Of a stretch of DNA of 64,000 nt, positions 34,120 to 46,601 are shown piece after piece. Every line of letters starts with the position of its first letter. Position 1 is the first letter of the stretch. The stretch spans positions 62,001-126,000 of the forward strand of contig NZ_CANLBS010000008.1 in assembly GCF_947488945.1 (NCBI RefSeq), read 5' to 3'. This stretch comes from an uncultured Streptomyces sp. (lineage in GTDB: Bacteria > Actinomycetota > Actinomycetes > Streptomycetales > Streptomycetaceae). The translations under genes were made by a program, and so were the position numbers. The notes beneath the pieces are model-generated. The model was not told the origin of the DNA, did no database searches, and saw only the letters and a program-made list of their open reading frames with translations.

Positions 34120-35654
34120 ACGGCGGTGCCTTTCGGGACGGGGCGCGGGGCGGGCACGGTGGAGCGGCGGGGCCGCGGGCCGGTGATCCGGGCGGCGGCG
34201 AGCTTGCCGGAGACGAGGACGGTCGGCACGCCGACGCCGGGTGTGGTGCCGCAGCCGGCGAGTACGGCGTTCACCGTGCCCGAGACGAGGTTGGCCGGGC
34301 GGAACGGCCCGGTCTGCGGGAAGGTGTGCGCGGCCGAGAACGGGGTGCCGGCCGCGTGTCCCTGGGCGGTCCAGTCGGCGGGGGTGACCAGGCACTCCTC
34401 CTCGATGGAGGAGCCGAATCCGGCCAGGCCGCGCCGTTCCAGTTCGGCGACGACGCTGTCGCGGTAGCGGGGTCCCAGCTCGCCCCAGGCGCGGGCGTCC
34501 GGGCCGATGTCGGTGTTGGGGCAGGGCGCGAGGACGTAGTGCAGGTGCTTCCCGGGCGGGGCGAGGCCGGGGTCGCCGGCGGTCGGCCGGGTGATGAGCA
34601 GCGAGGGGTCGCTCATCAGCGCGCCGGTGCGGGTCAGCTCGTGGAAGGTGCCCTTCCAGGCGGCGCCGAACGACAGGGTGTGATGGGCGAGTTCCGGCCA
34701 GGTCCGGTCGGTGCCCGCGTGCAGCACGACCGCCGAGGGCGAGTGCCGCAGCGGGACGGCGCGGCGTGGGGCGCGCCCGAGCAGCCGGTAGCTGACGGGC
34801 AGGTCGGGGGTGAGGACCACCGCGTCGCACGGGATGCGCAGGTCCCGGTCGGTGACGACGGCGGTGATCCGGTCGCCGGACCGCTCCAGCCGGGCCACCG
34901 ACGTGTCGTAGTGGAAGGCGGCGCCCGCCTCGGCCGCCGAGTCCGCGAGCGCCTGCGGCAGGGCGTGCATGCCGCCGCGCGGGAAGTACACCCCGGCCAC
35001 CGTGTCCATGTACGCGATGACGGCGTAAGCGGCGAGCGCGCGGGCCGGCGGCACACCCGCGTAGAGCGCCTGGAAGGAGAAGATCCGGCGCAGCCGCTCG
35101 TCGGTGACGAACCGTCCGATGCGCGCGTCGAGCCGGCCGAAGCCGCCGAGGGCGGCGAGCCGGGCCAGATCGGGGTGGAGGAGCTGGAACGGCGAGTCGA
35201 AGTTGGCGTCGATGAACCGGCGCATCTGCACGGCGTAGAGGCGTTCCAGCCACTGTCGCAGCCGCCGGTAGCCGAGCGCCTCCCGGCCGCCGGCGAACTG
35301 CTCGACGGCGGCCTCCATGGCCGCGGCCTCGGTGTGCACGTCGAGCGACGAGCCGTCGGCGAACCGGGCCCGGTAGGCGGGGTGCAGGGGGACGAGGTCG
35401 AGCCGGTCGGCGAGCCGGTGGCCGACGGCGGCGAACGCCTCCTCGACGAGGTCGGGCATGGTCAGCACGGTCGGGCCGGTGTCGACGCGGTAGCCGCCGA
35501 CGTCGCGGCGCCCGGCCCGGCCGCCGGGCAGCGGGTCGCGTTCGACGACGGTGACCCGGCGGCCGGCGCCCAGCAGGTGGAGCGCGGCGGACAGTCCCGC
35601 GAGCCCGGCCCCGACCACCACGACGTGGTCGGTGGGCCCTTGCGTGGTCCTCAT
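34116..35654 (-). CDS. crtI: Phytoene desaturase
   Basis: 512 residues from the ATG at 35654. The FAD-binding start is [21 protein letters not shown] (residues about 11-31), followed by PLPGGRAGR and [12 protein letters not shown]. The C-terminal FAD contact is [21 protein letters not shown]. It converts phytoene to lycopene. The gene is separated from crtE by 277 nt that contain short repeats, and overlaps crtB by 4 nt. The last 20 residues are a basic/Pro tail. Confidence 0.94.
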   Translation of the reverse strand: MRTTQGPTDHVVVVGAGLAGLSAALHLLGAGRRVTVVERDPLPGGRAGRRDVGGYRVDTGPTVLTMPDLVEEAFAAVGHRLADRLDLVPLHPAYRARFADGSSLDVHTEAAAMEAAVEQFAGGREALGYRRLRQWLERLYAVQMRRFIDANFDSPFQLLHPDLARLAALGGFGRLDARIGRFVTDERLRRIFSFQALYAGVPPARALAAYAVIAYMDTVAGVYFPRGGMHALPQALADSAAEAGAAFHYDTSVARLERSGDRITAVVTDRDLRIPCDAVVLTPDLPVSYRLLGRAPRRAVPLRHSPSAVVLHAGTDRTWPELAHHTLSFGAAWKGTFHELTRTGALMSDPSLLITRPTAGDPGLAPPGKHLHYVLAPCPNTDIGPDARAWGELGPRYRDSVVAELERRGLAGFGSSIEEECLVTPADWTAQGHAAGTPFSAAHTFPQTGPFRPANLVSGTVNAVLAGCGTTPGVGVPTVLVSGKLAAARITGPRPRRSTVPAPRPVPKGTAV

Positions 35655-35700
35655 GGGGCGGTGGTCCTTACGGTTCGTGGGTCGTCGTCGGGCCGGCGGG

Positions 35701-35761
35701 CGGGTCGGTTCTCGGAACGGCGGGTCGGTTCGGGTCGGTTCACGGGACGGCGGGTCGGTTC
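35701..35761. repeat. Four copies of CGGGTCGGTTC between crtE and crtI
   Basis: Exact 11-bp copies start at 35701, 35721, 35731 and 35751. The second and third share one base. They lie in the untranslated 277 nt between crtE and crtI, 47-107 nt before the crtI start on the transcribed strand. Either slippage or a regulatory array. Confidence 0.75.
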
Positions 35762-35931
35762 TCGGTACAACGCGTCGCTTCCCACTGCGGCGGACGGACC
35801 GTCAGCCGGCGGGCGCGGCGTCCACCGGAGCTGCCGACGGGTCAGCGACCGGTCCGGCAGCACGCGCGGCGCGGACGTCCGGCGGTCGGGGCGGGACACC
35901 GGTGGACGTCCGGTCGGGCGGTGTGCGCCCG

Positions 35932-37269
35932 TCATCGGCCGGTCGTCGGGAGGGCCGGGTGCCCCGGCGGGTGGGGAGCGCCGACACCGGCCGCACGGCG
36001 CAGCAGCAGGAGCAGTTCGCGCGCCGGCCCCGGTGCCAGCGGGGCGGCGGCGAGGTGGCGCTCGGCCTCGGTGGCGAGGCGGGCCGCGCGGCGTTCGACG
36101 GCGTCGCGCGCCCCGGTGCGGACCAGCACGACCCGCACCCGGTCCAGAACGTCCTCGGTGAGCCCCCGGTCCCCGACCGCGGTGTCGAGCAGGTCGAGCG
36201 CCGCACGGTCGCCGGCCGCCTCGGCCAGGTCCCGGGCGACCGCGACCAGATACGTCGGCTTGCCCTCGCGGACGTCCTCCCCCGACGGCTTGCCGGTCAC
36301 CGCCGGATCGCCGAACACCCCGAGGAGGTCGTCGCGGAGCTGGAACGCGGTGCCGGCGGCCCGGCCCGCGGCACAGAGCGCCGCGGTGGTGGCGCCGTCC
36401 GCGCCGGCCAGCGCCGCGCCGAGCGCCAGCGGGCGTTCCACCGAGTAGAGCGCGCTCTTCAGGCAGGCGGTCCGCACGGCGTGGGTGGCCGAACGCGAGC
36501 CGGTGGCCTGTCCGTACAGGTCGAGGTACTGGCCGGCGACCATTTCGGTGCGCAGCGCGCGCCAGAGCGCGTCGACCCGGTCGCGGGTGTCCGGTTCCAG
36601 CCGCGTGGCGGCGACGGTGTCGTCGGCCCAGGCGAGCGCCAGGTCGCCGGCGAGGACGGCCGCCGAGACGCCGAACCCGGCGTCCGGCGGCGTGCCCGCC
36701 CGCGCGGCGAGCTGCACATGGACGGCCGGCCGGCCGCGTCGCAGCGGGGACCCGTCCATCACGTCGTCGTGGATCAGCGCGCAGGTTTGGATGAGTTCGA
36801 GCGCGGTGCCGAGCCGGAGCGCCGCGTCCGTGACCTCCGTACCGCCGCCGCAGGCGCGCATGCCCCACCACAGGAGCCGGGAGCGGGTGCGTCCGCCACC
36901 GCCGAGGGCGAAGTCCCTCACGCGTGCGGCGATGTCACGGGCGAACAGGGTGTCGACGGCCGCGGCTTCGCCGACCCGGGCGTCCAGCACGGCGCGGGCG
37001 GTGGCGACGACGGCTCCGGCCACGTCGGCGTCGACGTCCCGCGGCGACCGGAGGGACCGCGCACCGGCCGTCGGCCCGCCCGGAGACCCGGTCCCGGGGT
37101 CCGCCGCGGTCTCCGGGCGGAACCCCTGGCCGTCGGCCGGGGCCCCGTCCGTCCGGTCCTGGCCGTCCCGCTGCCCGTCCGACCGCTCCCCGCCCGGCCG
37201 TTCCGCTTCCGACCGTTCCGCGTCCGCCCGGATGAGGCCGAAGTGCGTCGCACGTCCGTGTGTTCGCAT
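35932..37269 (-). CDS. crtE: Geranylgeranyl diphosphate synthase
   Basis: 445 residues from the ATG at 37269, longer than the usual 350-380 because of an 80-residue Arg/Glu/Gly-rich leader. An internal start cannot be excluded. The catalytic domain has the first Asp-rich motif in CALIHDDVMDGSPLRRGRP, about residues 162-180, and the second in FQLRDDLLGVFGD (about 317-329). It makes the C20 precursor for crtB. As the first gene of the operon it probably carries the light-controlled promoter, and an SDR gene is divergent from it. Confidence 0.92.
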   Translation of the reverse strand: MRTHGRATHFGLIRADAERSEAERPGGERSDGQRDGQDRTDGAPADGQGFRPETAADPGTGSPGGPTAGARSLRSPRDVDADVAGAVVATARAVLDARVGEAAAVDTLFARDIAARVRDFALGGGGRTRSRLLWWGMRACGGGTEVTDAALRLGTALELIQTCALIHDDVMDGSPLRRGRPAVHVQLAARAGTPPDAGFGVSAAVLAGDLALAWADDTVAATRLEPDTRDRVDALWRALRTEMVAGQYLDLYGQATGSRSATHAVRTACLKSALYSVERPLALGAALAGADGATTAALCAAGRAAGTAFQLRDDLLGVFGDPAVTGKPSGEDVREGKPTYLVAVARDLAEAAGDRAALDLLDTAVGDRGLTEDVLDRVRVVLVRTGARDAVERRAARLATEAERHLAAAPLAPGPARELLLLLRRAAGVGAPHPPGHPALPTTGR

Positions 37270-37324
37270 CGTCTGCGTAACGCTCCGTCCCGTCGTGCCC
37301 CTGCGGGCGCTGCTGCCGATACGG

Positions 37325-37353
37325 AACCCGCCGGGCCGGCGCCCCGGCGGGTC
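37325..37353 (-). promoter_or_regulatory. Leader hairpin upstream of crtE
   Basis: ACCCGCCGGG (37326-37335) pairs with CCCGGCGGGT (37343-37352) about 57 bp before the crtE ATG. In the crtE transcript it would form a 10-bp leader stem that could act as an attenuator or mRNA stabiliser. The rest of the 423-bp divergent spacer shows no clear housekeeping promoter, consistent with an ECF-type promoter. Confidence 0.45.
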
Positions 37354-37692
37354 CCTTCGCGTCTCTTCCGGCGATCACCGCCCCCCGGATGCGCCGAATC
37401 ACACCGAGTTCGCGCCGGGGCACGCCTGCCGTGGTACCCGTCGCCGGGCGGGACGCCGCCCGAACGTGGGACCGACGCGCCCGGCGGACCTTTCGAGAAG
37501 ATCACGACGGCGTCCCTCCGTTACCGTGCCGGGGCCGTCGCGGACCCTTTCCGGTGCTCACCGCGACCCATTCGGCCGTCCGCGGGCAGGGAGAACCGGT
37601 GCATCCGGCGTGGCCCGCCGGGCGGAATGGTCGGCGGCCGTACACGGTGGACGGTGGGCCGCGGGGTCCGGTACACGGAGGCGGAGGTACCC

Positions 37693-39219
37693 ATGGCGGA
37701 CGAGAACGACGGCGGGGCGCGGTGTCTGGTGACCGGCGCCACCGGATACATCGGGGGCCGGCTGGTTCCCGAATTGCTGAGGGCGGGACACCGGGTGCGG
37801 TGTCTGGCCCGGACCCCTCAGAAGCTCCGGGACCACCCGTGGGCGGGCGACGTGGAGATCGCACGGGGCGACGTCACCGACGAGGAGACGGTGGCCGTGG
37901 CCATGCGCGACGTGAAGATCGCCTACTACCTGGTGCACGCCCTGGGCACCGGATCCGGCTTCGAGCGGACCGACCGCGAGGCGGCCCGGATCTTCGGCGA
38001 GCAGGCCCGTGCCGCGGGCGTGGAGCGCGTCGTGTACCTCGGCGGCCTGGGGCCGGTGGACGTACCGGAGTCGGAACTCTCGCCCCATCTGCGTTCGCGC
38101 GCCGAGGTCGGCCGCATCCTGCTGGATTCAGGAGTACCGACCACCGTGCTGCGGGCGGCGGTGATCATCGGCTCGGGCTCCGCGTCCTTCGAGATGCTGC
38201 GCTACCTCACCGAACGGCTGCCCGTGATGGTGACACCGAGCTGGGTCTCCACCCGCATCCAGCCGATCGCCGTCCGTGACGTGCTGCGCTATCTGGTCGG
38301 AGCCGCCCGGATGCCGGCCGGGGTCAACCGCACCTTCGACATCGGTGGCCCCGACATCATCACCTACCGGCTCATGATGGAGCGGTACGCCCAGGTGGCG
38401 GGCCTGCGGAAGCGTCTGATCCTGCCGGTCCCGATGCTCACCCCCCGGCTGTCCAGCCACTGGATCGGGCTGGTCACCCCGGTGCCCCGGTCCATCGCGC
38501 GCCCCCTCGCCGAGTCGCTGAAGTACGAGGTGGTCTGCCACGAGCACGACATCGCGGAGTACGTACCCGACGGCCCGGACCGCCCGTTCCCGTTCGACAC
38601 CGCCCTGAAGCTGGCGCTTCAGCGGGTCCGTGAGGCGAAGGTGACCACCCGGTGGTCCTCGGCCGCCGTACCCGGTATCCCGAGCGACCCGCTGCCGACG
38701 GACCCCGACTGGGCGGGCGGCAGCCTGTACACCGACGAGCGCGAGCTGGACGTGGACGCCCCCCGCGCTGCGCTGTGGCGGGTCGTCGAGGGCATCGGCG
38801 GCGACCACGGCTGGTACTCGTTCCCGCTGGCCTGGGCGGTGCGCGGCTGGCTGGACCGGCTGATCGGCGGGGTGGGGCTGCGGCGCGGCCGGCGGGACGC
38901 GGAGCGGCTGCGGGTAGGCGACTCCCTGGACTTCTGGCGGGTCGAGGAGATCGAGCCGGGCAAGCTGCTGCGGCTGCGCGCGGAGATGCGGCTGCCGGGC
39001 CTGGCCTGGCTGGAGATGTACGCGGAGGACCGGGGCGACGGTCGTTCGCACTACAGGCAGCGGGCGATCTTCCACCCGCGCGGGCTGCTCGGGCACGCCT
39101 ACTGGTGGAGCGTGTCGCCGTTCCACGCGATCGTCTTCGGCGGCATGGCCCGCAACATCGCACGGGCCGCCGGCCGCACCCCTTCACCCGTACGGGCGAA
39201 AGCCCCGGTTTCCGGCTGA
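37693..39219 (+). CDS. NAD(P)-binding SDR with C-terminal DUF2867 domain
   Basis: 508 residues, ATG after GCGGAGGT. The N-terminal atypical SDR (about 9-300) has CLVTGATGYIGGRLV and YYLVHALGTG. The C-terminal part (about 345-495) is a DUF2867 domain with LWRVVEGIGGDHGWYSFP, GDSLDFWRVEEIEPGKLL (about 424-441) and a conserved final SPFHAIVFGGMARNI. It is divergent from crtE and 223 nt upstream of the photolyase gene. This linkage suggests membership of the light-induced regulon. Its substrate is unknown. Confidence 0.85.
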   Translation: MADENDGGARCLVTGATGYIGGRLVPELLRAGHRVRCLARTPQKLRDHPWAGDVEIARGDVTDEETVAVAMRDVKIAYYLVHALGTGSGFERTDREAARIFGEQARAAGVERVVYLGGLGPVDVPESELSPHLRSRAEVGRILLDSGVPTTVLRAAVIIGSGSASFEMLRYLTERLPVMVTPSWVSTRIQPIAVRDVLRYLVGAARMPAGVNRTFDIGGPDIITYRLMMERYAQVAGLRKRLILPVPMLTPRLSSHWIGLVTPVPRSIARPLAESLKYEVVCHEHDIAEYVPDGPDRPFPFDTALKLALQRVREAKVTTRWSSAAVPGIPSDPLPTDPDWAGGSLYTDERELDVDAPRAALWRVVEGIGGDHGWYSFPLAWAVRGWLDRLIGGVGLRRGRRDAERLRVGDSLDFWRVEEIEPGKLLRLRAEMRLPGLAWLEMYAEDRGDGRSHYRQRAIFHPRGLLGHAYWWSVSPFHAIVFGGMARNIARAAGRTPSPVRAKAPVSG

Positions 39220-39442
39220 GCGGTGCATCCGGGGTGACTGAAGCTGCCGAATCGGTGGTGTCGGGCCCTGGCGCCCCGAGGGCGACCCCCCGCGCCCCGG
39301 GCGTCGCGCCGGGGTACCGACTCCCCCACCCGCCCCAGCACGTCCGTCCCCCGGGCGCGGTCGTCCGCCCGCCGCCCCTCCCCTTCCCTGCCGGTTCCCC
39401 GCCGTCGTTCCCCCACCGTCGTTCCCCCGCTGGAGTAGCGCC

Positions 39443-40822
39443 ATGTCCGTCTCGGTCGTCCTGTTCACCTCCGACCTCCGGCTGCACGACCACCCGCCGC
39501 TGCACGCCGCGGTGAAGGAGAGCGACGAGGTGGTACCGCTGTTCGTGCTGGACCGGCGGATCGAGGAGACCGGGTTCGCCGCGCCCAACCGGCGGGCGTT
39601 CCTCGCCGACTGCCTGCGCGACCTGGACGCGGGGCTGCGGGAGCGGGGCGGACGGCTGGTGGTGCGCGCGGGCGACGTGGCCGAGGAGGTGGGCCGGATC
39701 GCCGCCGAGACCGACGCCGACGACGTGCGCATGTCGGCGGGGGTGAGCGCGTACGCGCACGCGCGGGAGAAGCGGCTGCGCGAGGCGCTGGAGTCGCAGG
39801 GGCGCCGGCTGCACGTCCACGACGCGGTGGTGACGGCCGTCCCGCCCGGCGGCGTGGTTCCCTCCGGCGCCGGGTCGGACCACTTCGCCGTCTTCACCCC
39901 GTACTTCCGGCGCTGGTCGGAGAAGTCGCTGCGCGACCCGCTCACCGCGCCCCGCGCGGTCCGGGTGCCCGACGGCCCCGGCTCGCTGGACCTGCCCGCC
40001 CGGAGGGACGCGGGAGACGTCTCGCCCGGCCTCACCGAAGGCGGCGAGCGGGCCGGCCGGGCGCGGTTCGCGGCGTGGCGGCGAGCCGGGCTGGCCTCGT
40101 ACGAGGAGCTGCACGACGACATGGCGGGCGACGCCACCTCGCGCCTCTCCCCGCACATCCACTTCGGCACGGTCTCGGTGACCGAGCTGATCCACGGGGC
40201 GCGCACAGCGGGCGGCCCCGGCGCGGAGGCGTTCGTCCGGCAGCTCTGCTGGCGCGACTTCCACCACCAGGTGCTCGCCGCCCGCCCGACCGCCTCGCAC
40301 GCCGACTACCGCCCCCAGCACGACCGTTGGCGCGGCGAGCACGACGCGGGCGAGGAGATCCGGGCATGGCGCGAGGGCCGCACCGGCTACCCGGTGGTCG
40401 ACGCGGCGATGCGCCAACTGGCCCACGAGGGCTGGATGCACAACCGGGGCCGACTGCTCACCGCGAGCTTCCTGACCAAGACGCTGTACGTGGACTGGCG
40501 CGTCGGCGCCGCCCACTTCCGGGAACTGCTGGTCGACGGCGACGTTGCCAACAACCAGCTCAACTGGCAGTGGATGGCCGGAACCGGAACCGACAGCCGC
40601 CCCAACCGGGTGCTCAACCCGGTGATCCAGGGCCGCCGTTACGACCCCGAGGGCGCCTACGTACGCCGATGGGTGCCGGAACTCGCCGGAATCCAGGGCT
40701 CCTCGGTGCACGAGCCGTGGAAGCTGGGCCCGGAGCGCCCCTCGTCCGAGACCTACCCCGAGCCCCTGGTGGACCTCGCCGAGGGCCGCGCCCGCTTCGC
40801 GGAGGCGCGCGCCAGATCCTGA
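39443..40822 (+). CDS. phr: Deoxyribodipyrimidine photolyase
   Basis: 459 residues. The N-terminal alpha/beta domain (about 1-130, VVLFTSDLRLHDHPPLHAA) binds the antenna chromophore. The helical FAD domain has SRLSPHIHFGTVS (about 233-245), RQLCWRDFHHQVL, MRQLAHEGWMHNRGRLLTASF and NNQLNWQWMAGTGTD, about residues 371-385. These cover the Trp electron chain and the lesion pocket of class I CPD photolyases. It repairs UV pyrimidine dimers using blue light. Clustering with crt and lit genes fits a light-protection regulon. Confidence 0.93.
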   Translation: MSVSVVLFTSDLRLHDHPPLHAAVKESDEVVPLFVLDRRIEETGFAAPNRRAFLADCLRDLDAGLRERGGRLVVRAGDVAEEVGRIAAETDADDVRMSAGVSAYAHAREKRLREALESQGRRLHVHDAVVTAVPPGGVVPSGAGSDHFAVFTPYFRRWSEKSLRDPLTAPRAVRVPDGPGSLDLPARRDAGDVSPGLTEGGERAGRARFAAWRRAGLASYEELHDDMAGDATSRLSPHIHFGTVSVTELIHGARTAGGPGAEAFVRQLCWRDFHHQVLAARPTASHADYRPQHDRWRGEHDAGEEIRAWREGRTGYPVVDAAMRQLAHEGWMHNRGRLLTASFLTKTLYVDWRVGAAHFRELLVDGDVANNQLNWQWMAGTGTDSRPNRVLNPVIQGRRYDPEGAYVRRWVPELAGIQGSSVHEPWKLGPERPSSETYPEPLVDLAEGRARFAEARARS

Positions 40823-40909
40823 ACCGGGGCCGGCGGCACCGCACACACGCGCCCGTCTCACACGCCCGGCACCCGCGCCTGCCCGCCCGGCACGCACCCA
40901 CGGCACGCG

Positions 40910-40942
40910 CGAGGACCCCATCCGGTCCGGGTGGGGTCCTCG
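40910..40942. terminator. Bidirectional terminator between photolyase and DUF1206 genes
   Basis: An 11-bp perfect stem (CGAGGACCCCA at 40910-40920 with TGGGGTCCTCG at 40932-40942) lies between two convergent genes. Confidence 0.75.
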
Positions 40943-40966
40943 TGGTGGTCGCGGTCTCAGGTCGGG

Positions 40967-41809
40967 TCAGACCTCGCGCCAGCGGGCGTTGGCCCAGGAG
41001 AAGACGCCGAAGGCGACGAGACCGAGGGCGATCAGGCCGAGCAGCCAGGGGCCGACCGGGGTCTCGGTGAAGGACCGCAGGGTGTCGTCCATGCCCTTGG
41101 CCTTGCCCGGCTCGTGCTGGACGGCGGCGGCCACGGCGAAGCATCCGGCGGTGGCGAAGACGACGCCCCGGGCGGTCCCGCCGAACACCCCGAGGACGTC
41201 CACGGCGCGACGGACCTTCGGGGACATGGCGCTCATGCGCAGGTGCTTGTGGAACTTCCGCATCAGCGCGCGGACCGCGATGTAGATGCCGATGCCGGCC
41301 ACCACGAGGCCCGCGATGCCGACGAGCCACTGCCCGCCGGGCCAGTCGAGGACCTTCGCGGTCACGTCGTCGGTCTGCCGGTCGCTCGACCCGCTGCCGC
41401 TGCTCTGGCCACCGGCCGCGTAGGACAGCACCGAGTAGGACACGAATCCGTAGAAGAGGAACCGCCCGGCGGCGATCAGGCGCTTGCCCGCCTTGCCGCC
41501 GTCCTGTCCCGCCTGGCCGAACAGGGCCTCGGACAGCCGCCAGAGCGCCATGCCGACCAGTGCCACGCCGAGGAGCCAGAGCACCACCTCACCGAAGGGC
41601 TTGGAAGCCACCTCGGCGAGCGCCCCGCCCCGGTCGGCCTGCTTGCCCCCGCTGTCGGAGAAGGCTATCTGCAGGGCCAGCAGCCCTATGAGGAAGTACA
41701 GGATGCCGCGTGCGACGAACCCGGCTCGCGCGCCCATCTCGACCGCTTTGCTGTTCGCGGCTCGCCGGGCCTGGCCCTCGCCGCGCTGTCTGACCGCACT
41801 CGTTTCCAT
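40967..41809 (-). CDS. DUF1206 membrane protein
   Basis: 280 residues from the ATG at 41809. There are six hydrophobic segments in three pairs. Each pair repeats the DUF1206 pattern: GFVARGILYFLIGLLA, GRFLFYGFVSYSVL and GGTARGVVFATAGCFAV mark the starts of the repeats. No enzyme motifs are seen. The function of the family is not known. The spacer upstream contains a perfect ATTGAACGCGTTCAAT palindrome. Confidence 0.85.
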   Translation of the reverse strand: METSAVRQRGEGQARRAANSKAVEMGARAGFVARGILYFLIGLLALQIAFSDSGGKQADRGGALAEVASKPFGEVVLWLLGVALVGMALWRLSEALFGQAGQDGGKAGKRLIAAGRFLFYGFVSYSVLSYAAGGQSSGSGSSDRQTDDVTAKVLDWPGGQWLVGIAGLVVAGIGIYIAVRALMRKFHKHLRMSAMSPKVRRAVDVLGVFGGTARGVVFATAGCFAVAAAVQHEPGKAKGMDDTLRSFTETPVGPWLLGLIALGLVAFGVFSWANARWREV

Positions 41810-41899
41810 GCTGAGCCGGATGCCCCGGCGCGGCGGATCAATGCGAGGCGGGAGGGTGGGACACGTCTCCCCGTGTGCTTCCGGACCTCCGACCTCCCG

Positions 41900-41976
41900 A
41901 TTGAACGCGTTCAATAGTACTGGAAGGATGCAAGCGCGGCACCCGTGTACCGGGTGAGCCGCGTTCATTAGTGCTG
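41900..41976. promoter_or_regulatory. Palindrome and 54-bp-spaced direct repeats in divergent spacer
   Basis: ATTGAACGCGTTCAAT (41900-41915) is a perfect 16-bp palindrome. GCGTTCAATAGTACTG (41907-41922) recurs as GCGTTCATTAGTGCTG (41961-41976), 14 of 16 identical, exactly 54 bp later. On the minus strand ATAGTA reads TACTAT, a fair -10 box for the DUF1206 gene. Confidence 0.6.
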
Positions 41977-42967
41977 TCCGGAGGGGGAGTTGGACGATCA
42001 TGAGCAAGGACGAACCGCGAAGAGCCGCCGGGGCATGGGGGACGGGGGCGGTCCGGGCGGGGAAGGCCGGGCCGGGAAACGCCGCGGGAGCCGGACGGAA
42101 GCGATCCTTCACCCGGATGCTGGTCGTGTCGGTACTGACCCTGCTCCTGGAGGGGGCGCTCGGCGTCGCCGTCCTCATGGTGTATCAGCAGACCCTGGAA
42201 ACACCGAACGTCGGCAACGTCCAAGGCACGTCGTTCCTGCTGCTTGCCCTGGTCCTCGGCGCAGCGCTCCTCGGGCCGGTGGTGACCTTGCTGGTGGTGC
42301 TTCCCGCCGTATGGCTGGGCGACGCGCTCGGACGGAGATTCGGTGGCCGCGAACGGTGGTGGTGGGTCCTGCCGCCGGCCGCCGTGCTGCCCCTCATCGT
42401 GTTGCTGCCGCGGGCCGCCGCGACCGGGTCGGCCGCCTCACTCGCCGACGGCGCCGCGCAGTCCCTGATCCTCACCGCCGTGATCGCGGCCCCCGCCCTG
42501 ACCAGCCGCTCCCGGGCCCGCAGCCTGCTCACGAAGGTGGCCGTCGGCGGGACAGCAGCCGTGCTCGTCACCGCCTGCGCCGGCGAGGCAGCCCTGTCGA
42601 CGGGGCTCCTGAAGGAGTACCGCCCGCCGGTCCTCAGCCCCGCCGCACTCGTCGGCACCTGGTCCGACGGGCGCGGCGGGACCCTCGACTTCGCCGCCGA
42701 CGGCACGGTCATCGCGACCGGCGTGGACTTCGAATCGCTGGACCGGGATTCCCGGGAGTACTCGACGGCGGAGTGCGACGGGCGGGGCACCTGGACGTAC
42801 TCCCCCGGCCGGGACACCTGGACCCAGGCGGTCGACGTCTCGGTCGGGGGCTGCACGTGGGACGGGTGGAACGTCGGCGGGGACACGGACCGGATCGATC
42901 TCTACCAGTACGTGGGCGACCCGGACCTCTGGGTTCTGTACGTACTGCACGAGGTCGGCGCGGACAC

Positions 42968-45806
<2,839 letters not shown>

Positions 45807-45871
45807 CGAGCGTGTCCGCCGGAGCCCCCGGCGGGCGTCGGGCGTCTGCGCCCGTCCCTAGGATGCACGTC

Positions 45872-46423
45872 ATGTCCCTCCCCCACGCGATCCTCACCGC
45901 TCTGCTGGAGAAGCCTTCCTCCGGGCTGCAACTGACGCGCAGATTCGACCGGTCGATCGGTTATTTCTGGTCGGCCACGCACCAGCAGATCTACCGGGAG
46001 CTGGGGAAGCTGGAGGAGGCCGGGCTGATCCGGGCGCTGCGGCCGGACCCGCCGGCCCGGGGCGGCCGCAAGGAGTACGAGGTGCTGCCCGCGGGGCGGA
46101 CCGAACTGGTGGCGTGGGTGGGGCGGAGCGAGGACCCGAAACCGGCCCGCGATCCGCTGCTGCTGCGCATCCGGGCGGCGGCGGTGGTCGGGGCGGCCGG
46201 GCTGGACGCGGAGCTTCGGCGTCATCTGGAGCTGCACCGCAGGCAGCTGGCGGAGTACCGGGAGATCGAGGCGCGCGACTTCCCGCCGGGCCGGGACTCC
46301 CCCGCCGACCGGCTCCAGCACCTGGTGCTGCGGGGCGGGATCGAGCTGGAGACCTTCTGGACGGACTGGCTGGCGGGAGCCCTGGCGGAGCTGGAGCAGG
46401 GCCCGGCGCCGGTGGAGCGCTAG
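45872..46423 (+). CDS. PadR-family regulator
   Basis: 183 residues. The ATG at 45872 has AGGA 9 nt upstream; an ATG three codons earlier is possible. The winged helix is LPHAILTALLEKPSSGLQLTRRFDR ... THQQIYRELGKLEEAGLIRA, about residues 3-27 and 35-55, ending in GRKEYEVLPAGRTEL. A C-terminal helical dimer domain (about 95-180) follows. It probably represses the fadH-like gene through the palindrome at 43718-43737 (inference from spacing and orientation). Confidence 0.88.
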   Translation: MSLPHAILTALLEKPSSGLQLTRRFDRSIGYFWSATHQQIYRELGKLEEAGLIRALRPDPPARGGRKEYEVLPAGRTELVAWVGRSEDPKPARDPLLLRIRAAAVVGAAGLDAELRRHLELHRRQLAEYREIEARDFPPGRDSPADRLQHLVLRGGIELETFWTDWLAGALAELEQGPAPVER

Positions 46424-46513
46424 CAGCCCGGCGCGGCCGGGCACGGCTGGAGCCTACGGGTCAGCCACGGGCGCGGGCCCGGCGCCCGGTCCGCGCACCC
46501 GTCCTGCCGGGTT

Positions 46514-46536
46514 CCGGTACCGGTACCGGTACCGGT
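46514..46536. repeat. CCGGTA hexamer tandem, 3.8 copies
   Basis: Three CCGGTA units and a final CCGGT in the 178-bp spacer between the convergent PadR and DMT genes. It is self-complementary, so it may form a hairpin or cruciform; otherwise a slippage tract. Confidence 0.75.
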
Positions 46537-46601
46537 CCGTAGATCGTTCCGGGGACGGGCACGGGGATCGGTCCGGGGGCCCGGGGCCCGCACCCCCGGG
46601 G

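Noticed and set aside
46514..46536. CCGGTA tandem as a protein-binding site
   Set aside because: It lies between convergent genes where no promoter is expected; slippage is simpler.
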